From: an uncultured Eubacteriales bacterium
Lineage (GTDB): Bacteria; Bacillota; Clostridia; Christensenellales; Aristaeellaceae
Length of the DNA: 52,457 nt
Direction: 5' to 3'
NCBI GenBank assembly: GCA_902789795.1
Contig: CADAPM010000012.1
Span: 1 to 52,457, forward strand
The position numbers were made by a program, and so were the translations under genes. Within the stretch, counting starts at the first letter, position 1. Every line of letters starts with the position of its first letter. Under the pieces are notes generated by a model that saw only the letters and a list, made by a program, of their open reading frames with translations, made no database searches and was not told the origin of the DNA. This document shows positions 15,509 through 26,533 of this stretch, piece after piece.

Positions 15509-16597
15509 ATGAAGAAGTTATTGGCTTTCCTGTTGGCATCCATGATGGTGCTGGGCTGTGTCAGCTTTGCGGGCGCTGAGACGGAGTTTGATCCCGAACT
15601 CGTCAAGGCGGCGCAGGAAGAGGGCACGCTGGTCGTATATGCTTCCTGTGAGGATGACTATATGAGAGCAGCATGTGATAAATTTACCCAGCTGTTCGGC
15701 ATCAAGGTAGAGGCGCAGCGCCTTTCCACCAGCCAGGTCCCCACGAAGATCGAAGAAGAAAACGGGAATCCCTCGGCTGACGTCTGGTTCGGCGGCACGA
15801 ACAACCCCTATGACACGATGGCTGCCAAAGGATTCCTGGACAACAGCTATGTACCTGCCAATGCGTCTCATCTGCTGAGCGATCTGTATAAGGATCCCAA
15901 CGGCTACTGGTATGGCATCTATACCGGTATCCTGGGATTCCTGGTCAACAAGGATGAATTGGCCCGCCTGAATCTTGAAGCTCCCAAGACCTGGGACGAT
16001 CTGCTGAAGCCCGAATACAAAGGGCTGATCTGGTTCTCCAACTACAACACCGCCGGTACCCCCATGGTGGCTGCCAACCTGATGCTGCAGAAGCTGGGCC
16101 ACGATGAAGGCATCAAGTATCTGGTCGAGCTTGACAAGAACGTACAGATCTACACCAAGTCCGGTTCCGGCCCCTCCAAGAATGTCGGCACGGGCGAGTG
16201 CGTCATCGGCATCGGCTTCCTGCATGACGGCATCACCCAGATCGTAGATAACGGTTATGAAAACGTGGGCCTGATCGTTCCTGCTGACGGTACTGCCTGC
16301 GAGATCGGACCTGTGGCTGTTTTCAAGGGCGCGAAGCACCCCAACGCCGCTCACCTCTTCATGGAGTTCGCGCTTTCTCCCGAGTGCGTTGAGTTGGCGG
16401 ACGACAATGGCTCCTATCAGTTCCTGGTGATCGACAATGCTGAGCAGCCCAAGGCTGCCGCTGAATTCGGTCTTGATTTGAGCGCTGTCTGGGACGGCTA
16501 TGACTTCGCAAAGGCCAGGGCTGAATCCGATCAGAACAGGATCGACATCATCCAGGCGCTGGGCGATGCTGCGGATGACCGCTTCAAGACCGAGTAA
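15509..16597 (+). CDS. Iron(III)-type ABC transporter substrate-binding protein
   Basis: 362 codons, preceded by AAGGAGG. The signal peptide has a possible lipobox VLGC (Cys17), so it may be a lipoprotein. The mature protein is a periplasmic-binding-protein type 2 fold of the FbpA/AfuA group: EEGTLVVYASCEDDYMRA, then FTQLFGIKVEAQRL, later NPSADVWFGGTNN and the hinge YTGILGFLVNKDEL. The family carries ferric iron, but also phosphonates or sugar phosphates, so the ligand is not proven. It heads a three-gene operon with a fused permease and an ATPase. Confidence 0.88.
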   Translation: MKKLLAFLLASMMVLGCVSFAGAETEFDPELVKAAQEEGTLVVYASCEDDYMRAACDKFTQLFGIKVEAQRLSTSQVPTKIEEENGNPSADVWFGGTNNPYDTMAAKGFLDNSYVPANASHLLSDLYKDPNGYWYGIYTGILGFLVNKDELARLNLEAPKTWDDLLKPEYKGLIWFSNYNTAGTPMVAANLMLQKLGHDEGIKYLVELDKNVQIYTKSGSGPSKNVGTGECVIGIGFLHDGITQIVDNGYENVGLIVPADGTACEIGPVAVFKGAKHPNAAHLFMEFALSPECVELADDNGSYQFLVIDNAEQPKAAAEFGLDLSAVWDGYDFAKARAESDQNRIDIIQALGDAADDRFKTE

Positions 16598-16630
16598 AGT
16601 CTGATCAGGCATTCCCATTTTGTTTCCCTG

Positions 16631-16656
16631 CCCCGCTTGGGGCGGGGATACTTTTT
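16631..16656 (+). terminator. Intercistronic hairpin after the binding-protein gene
   Basis: CCCCGC (16631-16636) pairs with GCGGGG (16642-16647), followed by ATACTTTTTAG. Partial termination would lower expression of permease and ATPase relative to the binding protein. Confidence 0.72.
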
Positions 16657-16673
16657 AGAAAGGAGAGGTTGCG

Positions 16674-18382
16674 ATGGCAAAAGGCCAAAGTGCTGAACTG
16701 GATCGGAAAAAACTGATGGCAGACCCGATCATGATGACGACCATCGTGCTGCTCATCACTTTTCTGACGCTGTTCATACTCTACCCGCTGGCCATTTTGT
16801 TGATAGACAGTCTGTATGGCACCAATGGCTTCTCGCTGGATACGTTCCAACGGATCTTCCAGATGCGGACCTTCCGTGTGGCTATTTCGAATACATTGAA
16901 GGTAGGGCTCGTCGTCGGCCTGCTGTCTACCCTGATCGGACTGCTGTACGCTTATGTGGAAGTTTATGTCCGAATGAAAAAGGTGACAGGCGGCCTCTTT
17001 AAGGTCGTTTCCATGCTGCCGGTGGTTTCCCCTCCGTTTGTACTGTCTTTGTCCATGATCATGCTGTTCGGGCGTGCCGGACTGATTACCCGCTTCGTGC
17101 TGGGCATATATGACAACAACATATACGGCTACTGGGGGATCGTGATCGTTCAGACCATGACGTTCTTCCCGGTTTGCTATATGATGCTGAAGGGCCTGCT
17201 TAAGAATATCGATCCCTCCATGGAGGAGGCAGCGCGGGATATGGGCGCTTCCCGCTGGAAGGTGTTTACCACAGTCACCTTCCCGCTGCTTTTGCCCGGC
17301 CTGGGCAATGCCTTCCTGGTCACCTTCATTGAATCGATCGCGGATTTCGCGAATCCTATGATCATCGGCGGCAGCTATGATACGCTGGCCACGACCATTT
17401 ACCTGCAGATCACTGGCGCCATGGATAAGGAAGGCGCATCGGCGATGGCGGTCGTGCTGCTGTGCATCACCCTGGCGATGTTCGTGGTGCAGAAGTACTA
17501 CCTGGAACGCAAAACGGCAGCTACCCTGACAGGCAAGGCCAGCCGGGCCAGGATGCTGATCGAGGACAAGTCCGTTACCATCCCTCTTACGCTCCTGTGC
17601 TCTTTGGGCGCGCTCTTTGTCATCATGATGTATATCTGTGTGCCCATCGGTGCGCTGTTCCCGACCTGGGGCTATAAGTTCACACCGCTGACCTTCAAAT
17701 GGTTCCAGCAGGTATTCACGCGCTATCACGGCCTGCAGGCGTTCCGGGATTCGTTCGTCCTTTCTCTGATCGCATCGCCGATCACGGCGCTTCTGTCCAT
17801 GATCATTTCCTATCTGATCGTCAAGCGGAACTTCCGCTCCAAAGGCTTCATTGAAGCCGTATCGATCCTGGCGATGGCAGTCCCCGGTACGGTATTGGGC
17901 GTGGGTTATATCCGCGGATTTGCAAATGGCCTGTTCCGAACGGGCTTTATGAGCAGCCTTTACGGTACGGGGCTGATCCTGATCATCGTGTTCGTGGTGC
18001 GTTCCTTGCCGACCGGCACCCGCAGCGGTATCTCCGCCCTCCGGCAGATCGACAAGTCCATTGAGGAAAGCGCCTATGATATGGGCGCGAACAGTCTGAA
18101 GGTCTTTACCTCCGTGACGCTGCCGCTGATCAAGGATTCCTTCCTGTCAGGTCTGGTGACCACCTTTGTCCGTTCTATCACCGCCATCTCGGCGATCATC
18201 CTGCTGGTGACGCCCAGCTACCTGCTGATCACCGTGCAGATCAACGAGTTTGCGGAAAAAGGTGCCTTCAGTATCGCCTGCGCCTTCGCCACGATCTTGA
18301 TCCTGATCACCTACGGTGCGGTGCTTCTGATGAACCTGTTCATTAAGTTCTTCGGTACCAGCAGAAAAACAAAGGAGGTCGA

Positions 18383-18386
<4 letters not shown>
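16674..18386 (+). CDS. Fused ABC permease of the iron(III) type (FbpB-like)
   Basis: 570 codons, preceded by AAAGGAGAGG. Two homologous halves of about six membrane helices each. Each half has the EAA loop that contacts the ATPase: EEAARDMGASRWKVF near residue 184 and EESAYDMGANSLKVF near residue 464. Fusion of both permease domains in one chain is characteristic of FbpB/SfuB iron transporters. The last bases overlap the ATPase start (ATGA). Confidence 0.9.
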
Positions 18387-19489
<1,103 letters not shown>

Positions 19490-19503
19490 AACCTAATCAT
19501 TCC

Positions 19504-19545
19504 ACAAAAAGGACCACCGGCGATTTGCTGCCGGTGGCCTTTATC
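19504..19545. terminator. Bidirectional terminator between convergent operons
   Basis: CCACCGGC (19514-19521) pairs with GCCGGTGG (19530-19537), flanked by A-rich and T-rich sides (ACAAAAAGG, CCTTTATCTTT). It can stop both the ABC operon and the ilvE end of the opposing operon. Confidence 0.8.
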
Positions 19546-19561
19546 TTTGATATGATCGGGA

Positions 19562-20638
19562 TCAGTCTTCCACGCAGACGTGCCAGTTGCCGTAGGGATC
19601 CTTGACGGCGCCGGACTGGATGCCGGTCACGGTGTCGTACAGCTTCTGGCTCACGGGGCCGATGCCGCCGTCGCCGACGGTCATGACGTCGTTCTCATAG
19701 CGCAGCTTGCCCACGGGGGAGATGACGGCGGCGGTGCCGGTGCCGAAGCACTCTTCCAGCGCGCCGGTCTTCTGGGCCTCGATCAGCTCATCCACGGAGA
19801 TGCGGCGCTCCTCCACGTCATAGCCCCAGTCCTTGCACAGGGTGATGACGGAGTTGCGGGTGATGCCGGGCAGGATGCTGCCGGAGAGCATCGGCGTGAC
19901 GATCTTGCCGTTGATCTTGAAGAAGATGTTCATGGCGCCGACTTCTTCGATGTACTTGCGCTCCACGCCGTCCAGCCACAGCACCTGGCTGTAGCCGTCA
20001 TCGTGCGCCTTGACCTGGGCGATCAGGCTGGCCGCGTAGTTGCCGCCGGTCTTGGCAAAGCCGATGCCGCCGCGGACCGCACGGACGTATTCATCCTCGA
20101 TCCAGATGCCCACGGGGTTGAGGCCGCTGGCGTAGTACGCGCCAGAGGGGGACAGGATGACGATGAACAGATAGGTCTTGCTGGGGGCCACGCCCAGGAA
20201 TTCATCCGTCGCGATAATGAAGGGGCGGACGTACAGGGAGGTGCCGGGATCGGTGGGGATCCAGTCCTCGTCCACCTTGACCACGGCCTTGATGGCCTGC
20301 ACGAAGTCCTCCTCCGGGATGCGCGGGATGCAGAGACGGTCGTTGGAGGCGTTGGCGCGCTTGGCGTTCATGTCCGGACGGAACAGGTAGGCCTTGCCAT
20401 CCACGCCCTTGTAGGCCTTCAGGCCCTCGAACATGGTCTGGCCGTAGTGGAAGACCATGGCGCTGGGCTCCAGGGAAATGGGCTGATAGGGGACGATGCG
20501 GGCATCGTGCCAGCCCTGGCCTTCGGTGTAGTTCATCACGAACATGTGGTCGGTAAAGATCTTGCCAAAGCCCAAGGGCTGGCCTTTGGCGGGCTTCTGC
20601 TTGGGGCAAGCAGTGCGCTCGATGCGGATGTTCAGCAT
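19562..20638 (-). CDS. ilvE: Branched-chain amino acid aminotransferase
   Basis: 358 codons, preceded by AAGGAGGAG. Fold-type IV PLP aminotransferase: SLEPSAMVFHYGQTMFEGLK near the front, the catalytic lysine in FAKTGGNYAAS, and the C-terminal ECFGTGTAAVISPVG block. Length is usual for the 350-360 residue IlvE class. It interconverts valine, leucine and isoleucine with their 2-oxoacids, using glutamate/2-oxoglutarate. It is the last gene of the T-box operon, directly after the 2-oxoacid oxidoreductase that would supply or consume the same 2-oxoacids. Confidence 0.95.
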   Translation of the reverse strand: MLNIRIERTACPKQKPAKGQPLGFGKIFTDHMFVMNYTEGQGWHDARIVPYQPISLEPSAMVFHYGQTMFEGLKAYKGVDGKAYLFRPDMNAKRANASNDRLCIPRIPEEDFVQAIKAVVKVDEDWIPTDPGTSLYVRPFIIATDEFLGVAPSKTYLFIVILSPSGAYYASGLNPVGIWIEDEYVRAVRGGIGFAKTGGNYAASLIAQVKAHDDGYSQVLWLDGVERKYIEEVGAMNIFFKINGKIVTPMLSGSILPGITRNSVITLCKDWGYDVEERRISVDELIEAQKTGALEECFGTGTAAVISPVGKLRYENDVMTVGDGGIGPVSQKLYDTVTGIQSGAVKDPYGNWHVCVED

Positions 20639-20652
20639 GATTCAACTCCTCC

Positions 20653-21188
20653 TTATGCCTGATAGTTGACGCCCAGTTCCAGGGCCTCGATATTCTTTTC
20701 CAGCAGGTCGGCGTGGCGCGCGGACACGACCTTCTGCATGGCGGGACGGATCATTTCGTCCGGGATCACGTGGGTATTGGCGATGACGTGGCCCATCAGG
20801 ATCATGTTCGCCAGGGTGTCATAGCCCTTTTCGGTGGAGATGGCGGTGGCAGGGATGGGGTAGACCTTCACGTCATCGCGATTGACCGCGCGCTTGACCA
20901 GGGAGCTGTCTACGAAGATGCAGCCGCCGGCGGGCACCTCGTTCTCGTATTTTTCGAGGGAGGGCAGGTTCATGGCGATCAGGATGTCCGGGCGGCTCAC
21001 GATGGGGGAGCCGACCTGGGTGTCGCTCAGGATGACCGAGCAGTTGGCCGTGCCGCCGCGCATCTCGGGGCCGTAGGAGGGCAGCCAGGATACGTTGCGG
21101 CCCTGCAAGAGGCCCGCGTAGGCGAGGAATTTACCGGCGAACAGGATGCCCTGGCCGCCGAAGCCGGCGATCAAAACCTGTGTCGTGC

Positions 21189-21192
<4 letters not shown>
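20653..21192 (-). CDS. 2-oxoacid:ferredoxin oxidoreductase, gamma subunit
   Basis: 179 codons. Typical POR gamma domain: IAGFGGQGILFAGKFLAYA at the front, then WLPSYGPEMRGGTANCSV, the conserved block of 2-oxoacid oxidoreductase gamma subunits. Together with the alpha, beta and ferredoxin-like delta chains just upstream it forms the heterotetrameric enzyme that splits or makes 2-oxoacids with CoA and ferredoxin. It overlaps the beta gene by four bases. Confidence 0.93.
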
Positions 21193-21937
<745 letters not shown>

Positions 21938-21941
<4 letters not shown>

Positions 21942-23011
21942 GCCTGTTTCCCTCCCTCATTGGCTTTCACGATGGCCGCCACGACCTCGTCGGGCGTGGG
22001 GATCATGCCGCCGGTGCGGCAGCAGAGGCTCACAGGCCTGCGGCACTTGATGGACAGCCGGACGTCCTCGATCATCTGGCCCATGTTCAGCTCCACGGAT
22101 ACGAAGGCCTTGCACTGGGCAGAGGCGGCCCGCAGGGCCTTTTCGGGGAAGGGCCACAGGGTGATGGGGCGGATCATGCCGGCCTTAATGCCCATTTCAC
22201 GGGCGGTGTCGATGGCGTTCTGGCTCACGCGGGCGGCGATGCCGAAGGCGACCACGCAGATCTCGGCGTCCTCCATCCAGTAGCTCTCGCTCATCTGTTC
22301 GTTTTCCTTGATCTGGGCGTAGCGCTCGAAGCGCACCTGGTTCCAGGCTTCCAGTTCATGGGGCGCCAGGGCCAGGGAGTTGATGATGTTGGGCTTGCGC
22401 TTGCCTTCGGTGCCGGTCAGGGCCCAGGGCTTTTCCACAGTCTCCGCGCTGCGCTCGGGCAGGGACACGGGCTCCATCATCTGGCCCATGGTGCCGTCCG
22501 CCAGCAGCATGCAGGGGATGCGGTACTTTTCGCTCAGGTCGAAGCCCTTGAAGACCAGGTCGGCCATCTCCTGCACGGAGGAGGGGGCCAGCACCAGCAG
22601 GTGGTAGTCGCCGTGACCGCCGCCGCGGGTGGCCTGGAAGTAGTCGGACTGAGAGGGCTGGATGCCGCCCAGGCCGGGGCCGCCGCGCTGTACGTTGACG
22701 ATGAGGCCGGGCAGGTCGCAGCCCGCCATGTAGGAGATGCCCTCGCTCTTCAGGGAGATACCCGGGCTCGAGGAGGAGGTCATGGCGCGTTTGCCGGCGG
22801 CGGCGGCGCCGATGACCATGTTGATCGCGGCAATCTCGCTTTCCGCCTGCAGGAAGGTGCCGCCGATCTTCGGCATGCGCTTGGCCATGTAGGCGGCCAC
22901 TTCGGTCTGGGGGGTGATCGGGTAGCCGAAATAGTGACGGCAGCCCGCCATGATGGCGGCTTCCGCCAGGGCTTCGTTGCCCTTCATCAGGATTTTCTCA
23001 GCCATGTTCAT
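21938..23011 (-). CDS. vorB: 2-oxoacid:ferredoxin oxidoreductase, alpha subunit (VorB type)
   Basis: 357 codons. GNEALAEAAIMAGCRHYFGY and PQTEVAAYMAKRMP near the front, then ESEIAAINMVIGAAAAGKRA, SSSSPGISLKSEGISYMAG and a PGLGGIQPSQSDYFQ block, as in VorB/KorA alpha chains. Two close starts are possible, 23011 and 23005; the second is better spaced from GAGG. VOR (branched-chain) and KGOR (2-oxoglutarate) have the same four-subunit layout, so the substrate is inferred from ilvE and the acyl-CoA ligases rather than from residues. Confidence 0.88.
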
Positions 23012-23014
23012 ACC

Positions 23015-23221
23015 TCACTTTTCAACGGTGATGACGCAGTCGGGACACATGGTGGCGCAGAACGCGCAGGCGATGCATTTGGACTGGTCGGTCATCTGCG
23101 CGGGATGGTGCCCCTTCTGATTGATCTCATCCCGGCTGAGCTCCAGGATGCCCTTGGGGCAGGCGGCGATGCAGAGACCGCAGCCCTTGCACAGATCCTT
23201 TTTGAATGTTACCTTCGCCAT
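23015..23221 (-). CDS. Two-cluster ferredoxin, delta subunit of the oxidoreductase
   Basis: 68 codons. Two 4Fe-4S motifs: CKGCGLCIAACP and CIACAFCATMCP. The size and the position directly before the alpha gene fit the delta subunit that passes electrons between the enzyme and external ferredoxin. It starts at ATG 23221, preceded by AAGGAG-like GAAGGAGTTT. Three bases separate its stop from the alpha start. Confidence 0.93.
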   Translation of the reverse strand: MAKVTFKKDLCKGCGLCIAACPKGILELSRDEINQKGHHPAQMTDQSKCIACAFCATMCPDCVITVEK

Positions 23222-23233
23222 GGTTAAACTCCT

Positions 23234-23896
23234 TCACCAAATGGTTTTTTGAAGCGCGATGGGGAAAATCTCTCCAATATCATGAGGCAGGAGGGGAGCA
23301 AGGTCGCTCCGGACCGCCGTGAAGAGCAGGGGAAGGGCGCTGAGCTGTTCGAGCTCGCGGACGCTGTCTATGGAGGCCAGGATGGTCTCCGGCACGGTCT
23401 CGCGCCCTAAGTTGGTGTTGTTCACGATCCCGGTAAAGGGGAGCCCGCAGGCCGCCTCGATCTCGCGCATGATGGCGAGGGCGCTTTTCGCGTCCCGGGT
23501 CAGCGGCCTGGAGCGGTTGTAGACGAAAACGAACGCGTAGTTGTTTTCCTCCGCGATGGCAGGCATGTACCGTCCCAGGGCCAGCGCGCCGCGGTCGTCG
23601 CCGCCGATGTCCAGCACGGCATGGGTCTGGCGGTCTTCCGTCAGGGCGTACATCTCCTGGGGGATCGCCGGCACGTCCACGTTGCTGTTGGCGTAAGCCG
23701 AGGCGATCACGCGGATGCCCGCGGCTTCCAGCTCCGCCTGGGAATCCTTGGCCCGGTAATAGGGGTTCACGATGTCCAGGTCGCCCAGAGCGACCGGCAG
23801 GCCCAGGGACCGGAGGTACAGGGCGTAATTGACGGCGATGTTGGTCTTGCCGCTGCCGTAGTGCCCGGCAAACAGGGTCACGCGCTTCACGTTCAC
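23234..23896 (-). CDS. MinD/ParA-like P-loop ATPase of the oxidoreductase operon
   Basis: 220 codons. The deviant P-loop HYGSGKTNIAVNYA (residues 12-25) has both lysine and the expected spacing, followed by ALGDLDIVNPYYRAKD (switch I-like) and LDIGGDDRGA (Walker B-like). There is no cysteine pair for an iron-sulfur cluster, so it is not obviously an ApbC-type carrier. Related ATPases are found beside 2-oxoacid oxidoreductases and may help in cofactor loading or assembly; the actual role is unknown. Start ATG 23896 overlaps the acyl-CoA ligase stop by four bases. Confidence 0.78.
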   Translation of the reverse strand: MNVKRVTLFAGHYGSGKTNIAVNYALYLRSLGLPVALGDLDIVNPYYRAKDSQAELEAAGIRVIASAYANSNVDVPAIPQEMYALTEDRQTHAVLDIGGDDRGALALGRYMPAIAEENNYAFVFVYNRSRPLTRDAKSALAIMREIEAACGLPFTGIVNNTNLGRETVPETILASIDSVRELEQLSALPLLFTAVRSDLAPLLPHDIGEIFPIALQKTIW

Positions 23897-26175
23897 AGCA
23901 TGTTCCTCTGGATCTTGCCGGAGGTCGTCTTGGGCAGGCTGTCGCGGAAGACGACGATGCGCGGATACTTATACGGCGCGGTGTGGGACTTCACGTAGTT
24001 CTGGATCTCTTTCTTCAGCTCCTCGCTGGGCTCGGTGCCCTTGGTCAGCACGATGCTGGCCTTGACCACCTGGCCGCGCACCTCGTCCGGCGCGGCGCTG
24101 ACGCCGCACTCCAGCACGTAGGGCAGCTCCATGATGACGTTTTCGATCTCGAAGGGCCCGATGCGGTAGCCGCTGGACTTGATCACGTCGTCGATGCGGC
24201 TCACGTACCAGTAGTAGCCGTCTTCATCCTTGTAGGCCACGTCGCCGGTGTGGTACAGGCCGTTGCGGAAGGTCTCGGCGGTCTTTTCGGGATCGCGGTA
24301 GTATTCCTTGACCAGGCCGTTGGGATGGCCCTTGTCCATGCGGATGCAGATCTCGCCGGCGACGCCGACGGGCACGGGCTTGCCGTCGGGATCAAAGATG
24401 TCGATATCGTAATTGGCGACCGGCTTGCCCATGGAGCCCAGCTTGGGCGTCATGCCCACGGTGTTGGCTACCAGTACCGTGCCTTCGGACTGGCCGAAGC
24501 CCTCCATGATGGAAAGGCCGGTGGCCTCCTGGAAGCGGCGGAAGACCTCGGGGTTCAGGGCCTCGCCGGCGGTGGTCATGTGCTTGACGGAGGACAGGTC
24601 ATACTTCATGATGTCCTCTTTGATCATCATGCGCAGCATGGTGGGCGGCGCGCAGAAGGTGGTGATGTTGTACTTGGCGAACATGGGCAGGATGTTTTCA
24701 GCGTGGAAGCGGTCGAAGTCATAGATGAACAGCGGCGCTTCGCACAGCCATTGCCCGTACAGCTTGCCCCACATGGATTTGGCCCAGCCAGTGTCCGAGA
24801 TGGAAAGGTGCAGGCCGTTGGGATCCACCTGGTGCCAGTAATGGGCGGTCACGAAGTGGCCCAGGGGGTACTTGTAGCTGTGCACCGCGATCTTCGGATA
24901 GCCGGAGGTGCCGGAGGTGAAGAACATCAGCATGTCATCGTCTCCGCCGGGCGCGTCCTCGGGACGGTCATAGTGGCTGGAGAAGACCTTGTATTCCGTA
25001 TCGAAGTGGTGCCAGCCCTCGCGCTCGCCGTTGACGACCACCTTGATGAGCGGGGCGTCGTACTGCTGCGCGGCGCGGTCGGCCTCGTCGGCCACCTGCC
25101 CGTCGGACGTGCACATGATGGCGCGGACGCCGGCGGCCTGGTAGCGGTAAGCGATGTCCTTTTCCAGCAGCTGGTTGGGCGCCAGGATCACCACCGCGCC
25201 CAGCTTGTGCAGGGCATTGATGATGAACCAGAACTGGTAATGGCGCTTCAGGATCAGCATCACCTTATCCCCGCGGCGGATGCCCAGAGACTTGAAGTAG
25301 TTGGCGGCGCGGCTGCTCTCGTACCGCACGTCGGTAAAGGTAAAGCGGCGCTCGGTCCCGTCGTTGCTGATGTGCAGGAAGGCCAGCTTCTTGGGGTCCT
25401 TGCGGGAGATCTTGTCCACCACGTCGAAGGCGAAGTTGAAGTGCTCGTCGTCATGGTAGCTGAGGCTCACCAGGGCGCCGTGCTCGTCCTCCACGGGGGT
25501 GATATAGTCTTCGTAGACGCGGTGCTGGTCGTCGCTGCGGCGTGTGCCGGTGGTGGACATATCCTGCCCCGCCTTGTGGGCGATGTATTCGGTGGGGTTC
25601 AGCACCATCGCGTAGAACTCGCAGTCCTCGCCGTCCACGGCAATCATGCCGTGGGGCGTGCTGGAATCATAGTAGATGGTATCGCCGGGGCCCAGGACCT
25701 CCTGGTGGGTGCCCACCTGCACCTTCAGATGCCCGCTGATGACCAGGTCAAACTCCTGGCCCTCGTGGGTGGTCAGGGGGATATCCTGGCGCTGGGCCGC
25801 CTCGCTGTATTCCGCGACCGTGTACAGCGGGTTGGCGATGCGGTCCTTAAAGGCGGAGGCCATGTTGTAATAGGTCATGCCGTGGGCCTTCTCGATGCGC
25901 TGGCCCTCGCCCGCACGCGTTAAGTCAAAGGTGCTCAGGGTCGGGCTGCTGCCTTCGATCAGGTCGGTCACGTCCACGCCGAAGGCCAGGGCGCACCGGT
26001 ACAGGAACGCGAAGTTCAGATCGTGGGTGCCTGATTCACAGGCCAGGTATTCGGCGGCGGTCACGCCTGTCTTTTCCGCCATCTGGGCGGGGCTGAGGCC
26101 CTCCACCTGCCGCAGCTCGCGGATGCGGGCTGCCATTTCCTGCAAGGTCAGATCCAGGCCGGTAATCTCTGCCAT
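23893..26175 (-). CDS. XRE-cupin-acyl-CoA ligase fusion, copy 1
   Basis: 760 codons, start ATG 26175 preceded by GAGAGGAG. Residues 10-75 are an XRE helix-turn-helix (IRELRQVEGLSPAQMAEKTG). Residues 120-200 are a cupin barrel (THEGQEFDLVISGHLKVQVG, PGDTIYYDSSTPHGM) with conserved His/Glu metal positions. Residues 215-760 are an AMP-forming acyl-CoA ligase: P-loop FFTSGTSGYPK, TGDVAYKDEDGYYWY, DDVIKSSGYRIGPFEIE and the final catalytic lysine in PKTTSGKIQR. The ligase part is of the medium/short-chain (MACS-like) type. It is preceded by its own T-box leader. Free XRE-cupin proteins are usually regulators, so this enzyme may sense its own substrate or bind DNA. Confidence 0.88.
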   Translation of the reverse strand: MAEITGLDLTLQEMAARIRELRQVEGLSPAQMAEKTGVTAAEYLACESGTHDLNFAFLYRCALAFGVDVTDLIEGSSPTLSTFDLTRAGEGQRIEKAHGMTYYNMASAFKDRIANPLYTVAEYSEAAQRQDIPLTTHEGQEFDLVISGHLKVQVGTHQEVLGPGDTIYYDSSTPHGMIAVDGEDCEFYAMVLNPTEYIAHKAGQDMSTTGTRRSDDQHRVYEDYITPVEDEHGALVSLSYHDDEHFNFAFDVVDKISRKDPKKLAFLHISNDGTERRFTFTDVRYESSRAANYFKSLGIRRGDKVMLILKRHYQFWFIINALHKLGAVVILAPNQLLEKDIAYRYQAAGVRAIMCTSDGQVADEADRAAQQYDAPLIKVVVNGEREGWHHFDTEYKVFSSHYDRPEDAPGGDDDMLMFFTSGTSGYPKIAVHSYKYPLGHFVTAHYWHQVDPNGLHLSISDTGWAKSMWGKLYGQWLCEAPLFIYDFDRFHAENILPMFAKYNITTFCAPPTMLRMMIKEDIMKYDLSSVKHMTTAGEALNPEVFRRFQEATGLSIMEGFGQSEGTVLVANTVGMTPKLGSMGKPVANYDIDIFDPDGKPVPVGVAGEICIRMDKGHPNGLVKEYYRDPEKTAETFRNGLYHTGDVAYKDEDGYYWYVSRIDDVIKSSGYRIGPFEIENVIMELPYVLECGVSAAPDEVRGQVVKASIVLTKGTEPSEELKKEIQNYVKSHTAPYKYPRIVVFRDSLPKTTSGKIQRNML

Positions 26176-26199
26176 ATCGGCTCCTCTCCAGGGACGTAC

Positions 26200-26475
26200 A
26201 AAAAAACCGTCCCAAAGAATGAAGTTTCTTTGAGACGGGATGATCCCGCGGTACCACTCAAATTGCGCTTTCGCGCCACTTACGTTCTCTGATCACCAGG
26301 AACGTTCAGCCTTCACGCGGCCAGACGGGAAAGCTCTACTGCTCCGGGGGACCCGGAGGTTCCTCTTTCCGGCTCGGAAGCGACGGCCTTCGGCACGCTC
26401 AGACGGCTTTTCACCTGCCGCCGTCTCTCTGGGTGAGCGCTGCGCCTGTGCCCTCTTCGTCACAGCCTTTACAAA
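26200..26475 (-). promoter_or_regulatory. T-box riboswitch 1, in front of acyl-CoA ligase copy 1
   Basis: Read on the minus strand. Stem I starts with GGCTGTGACGAAG (a k-turn-like GA motif) and includes AGAGAG and an apical GGTGAAA. The antiterminator bulge TGGTACCGCG is at 26256-26247. The terminator follows: CCGTCTCAAAGAA with TTCTTTGGGACGG, then seven Ts (26238-26200). This architecture senses uncharged tRNA and is specific to amino-acid genes. The specifier codon cannot be assigned safely by eye; GUC (Val) followed by G near the base of stem I is one candidate. A promoter may lie at 26476-26510 but is not convincing. Confidence 0.92.
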
Positions 26476-26533
26476 ATACTATATTAGCACGGATCTCAAA
26501 GAAATTGTGTATTTGTTTTGTTTTTTTCTTCGC

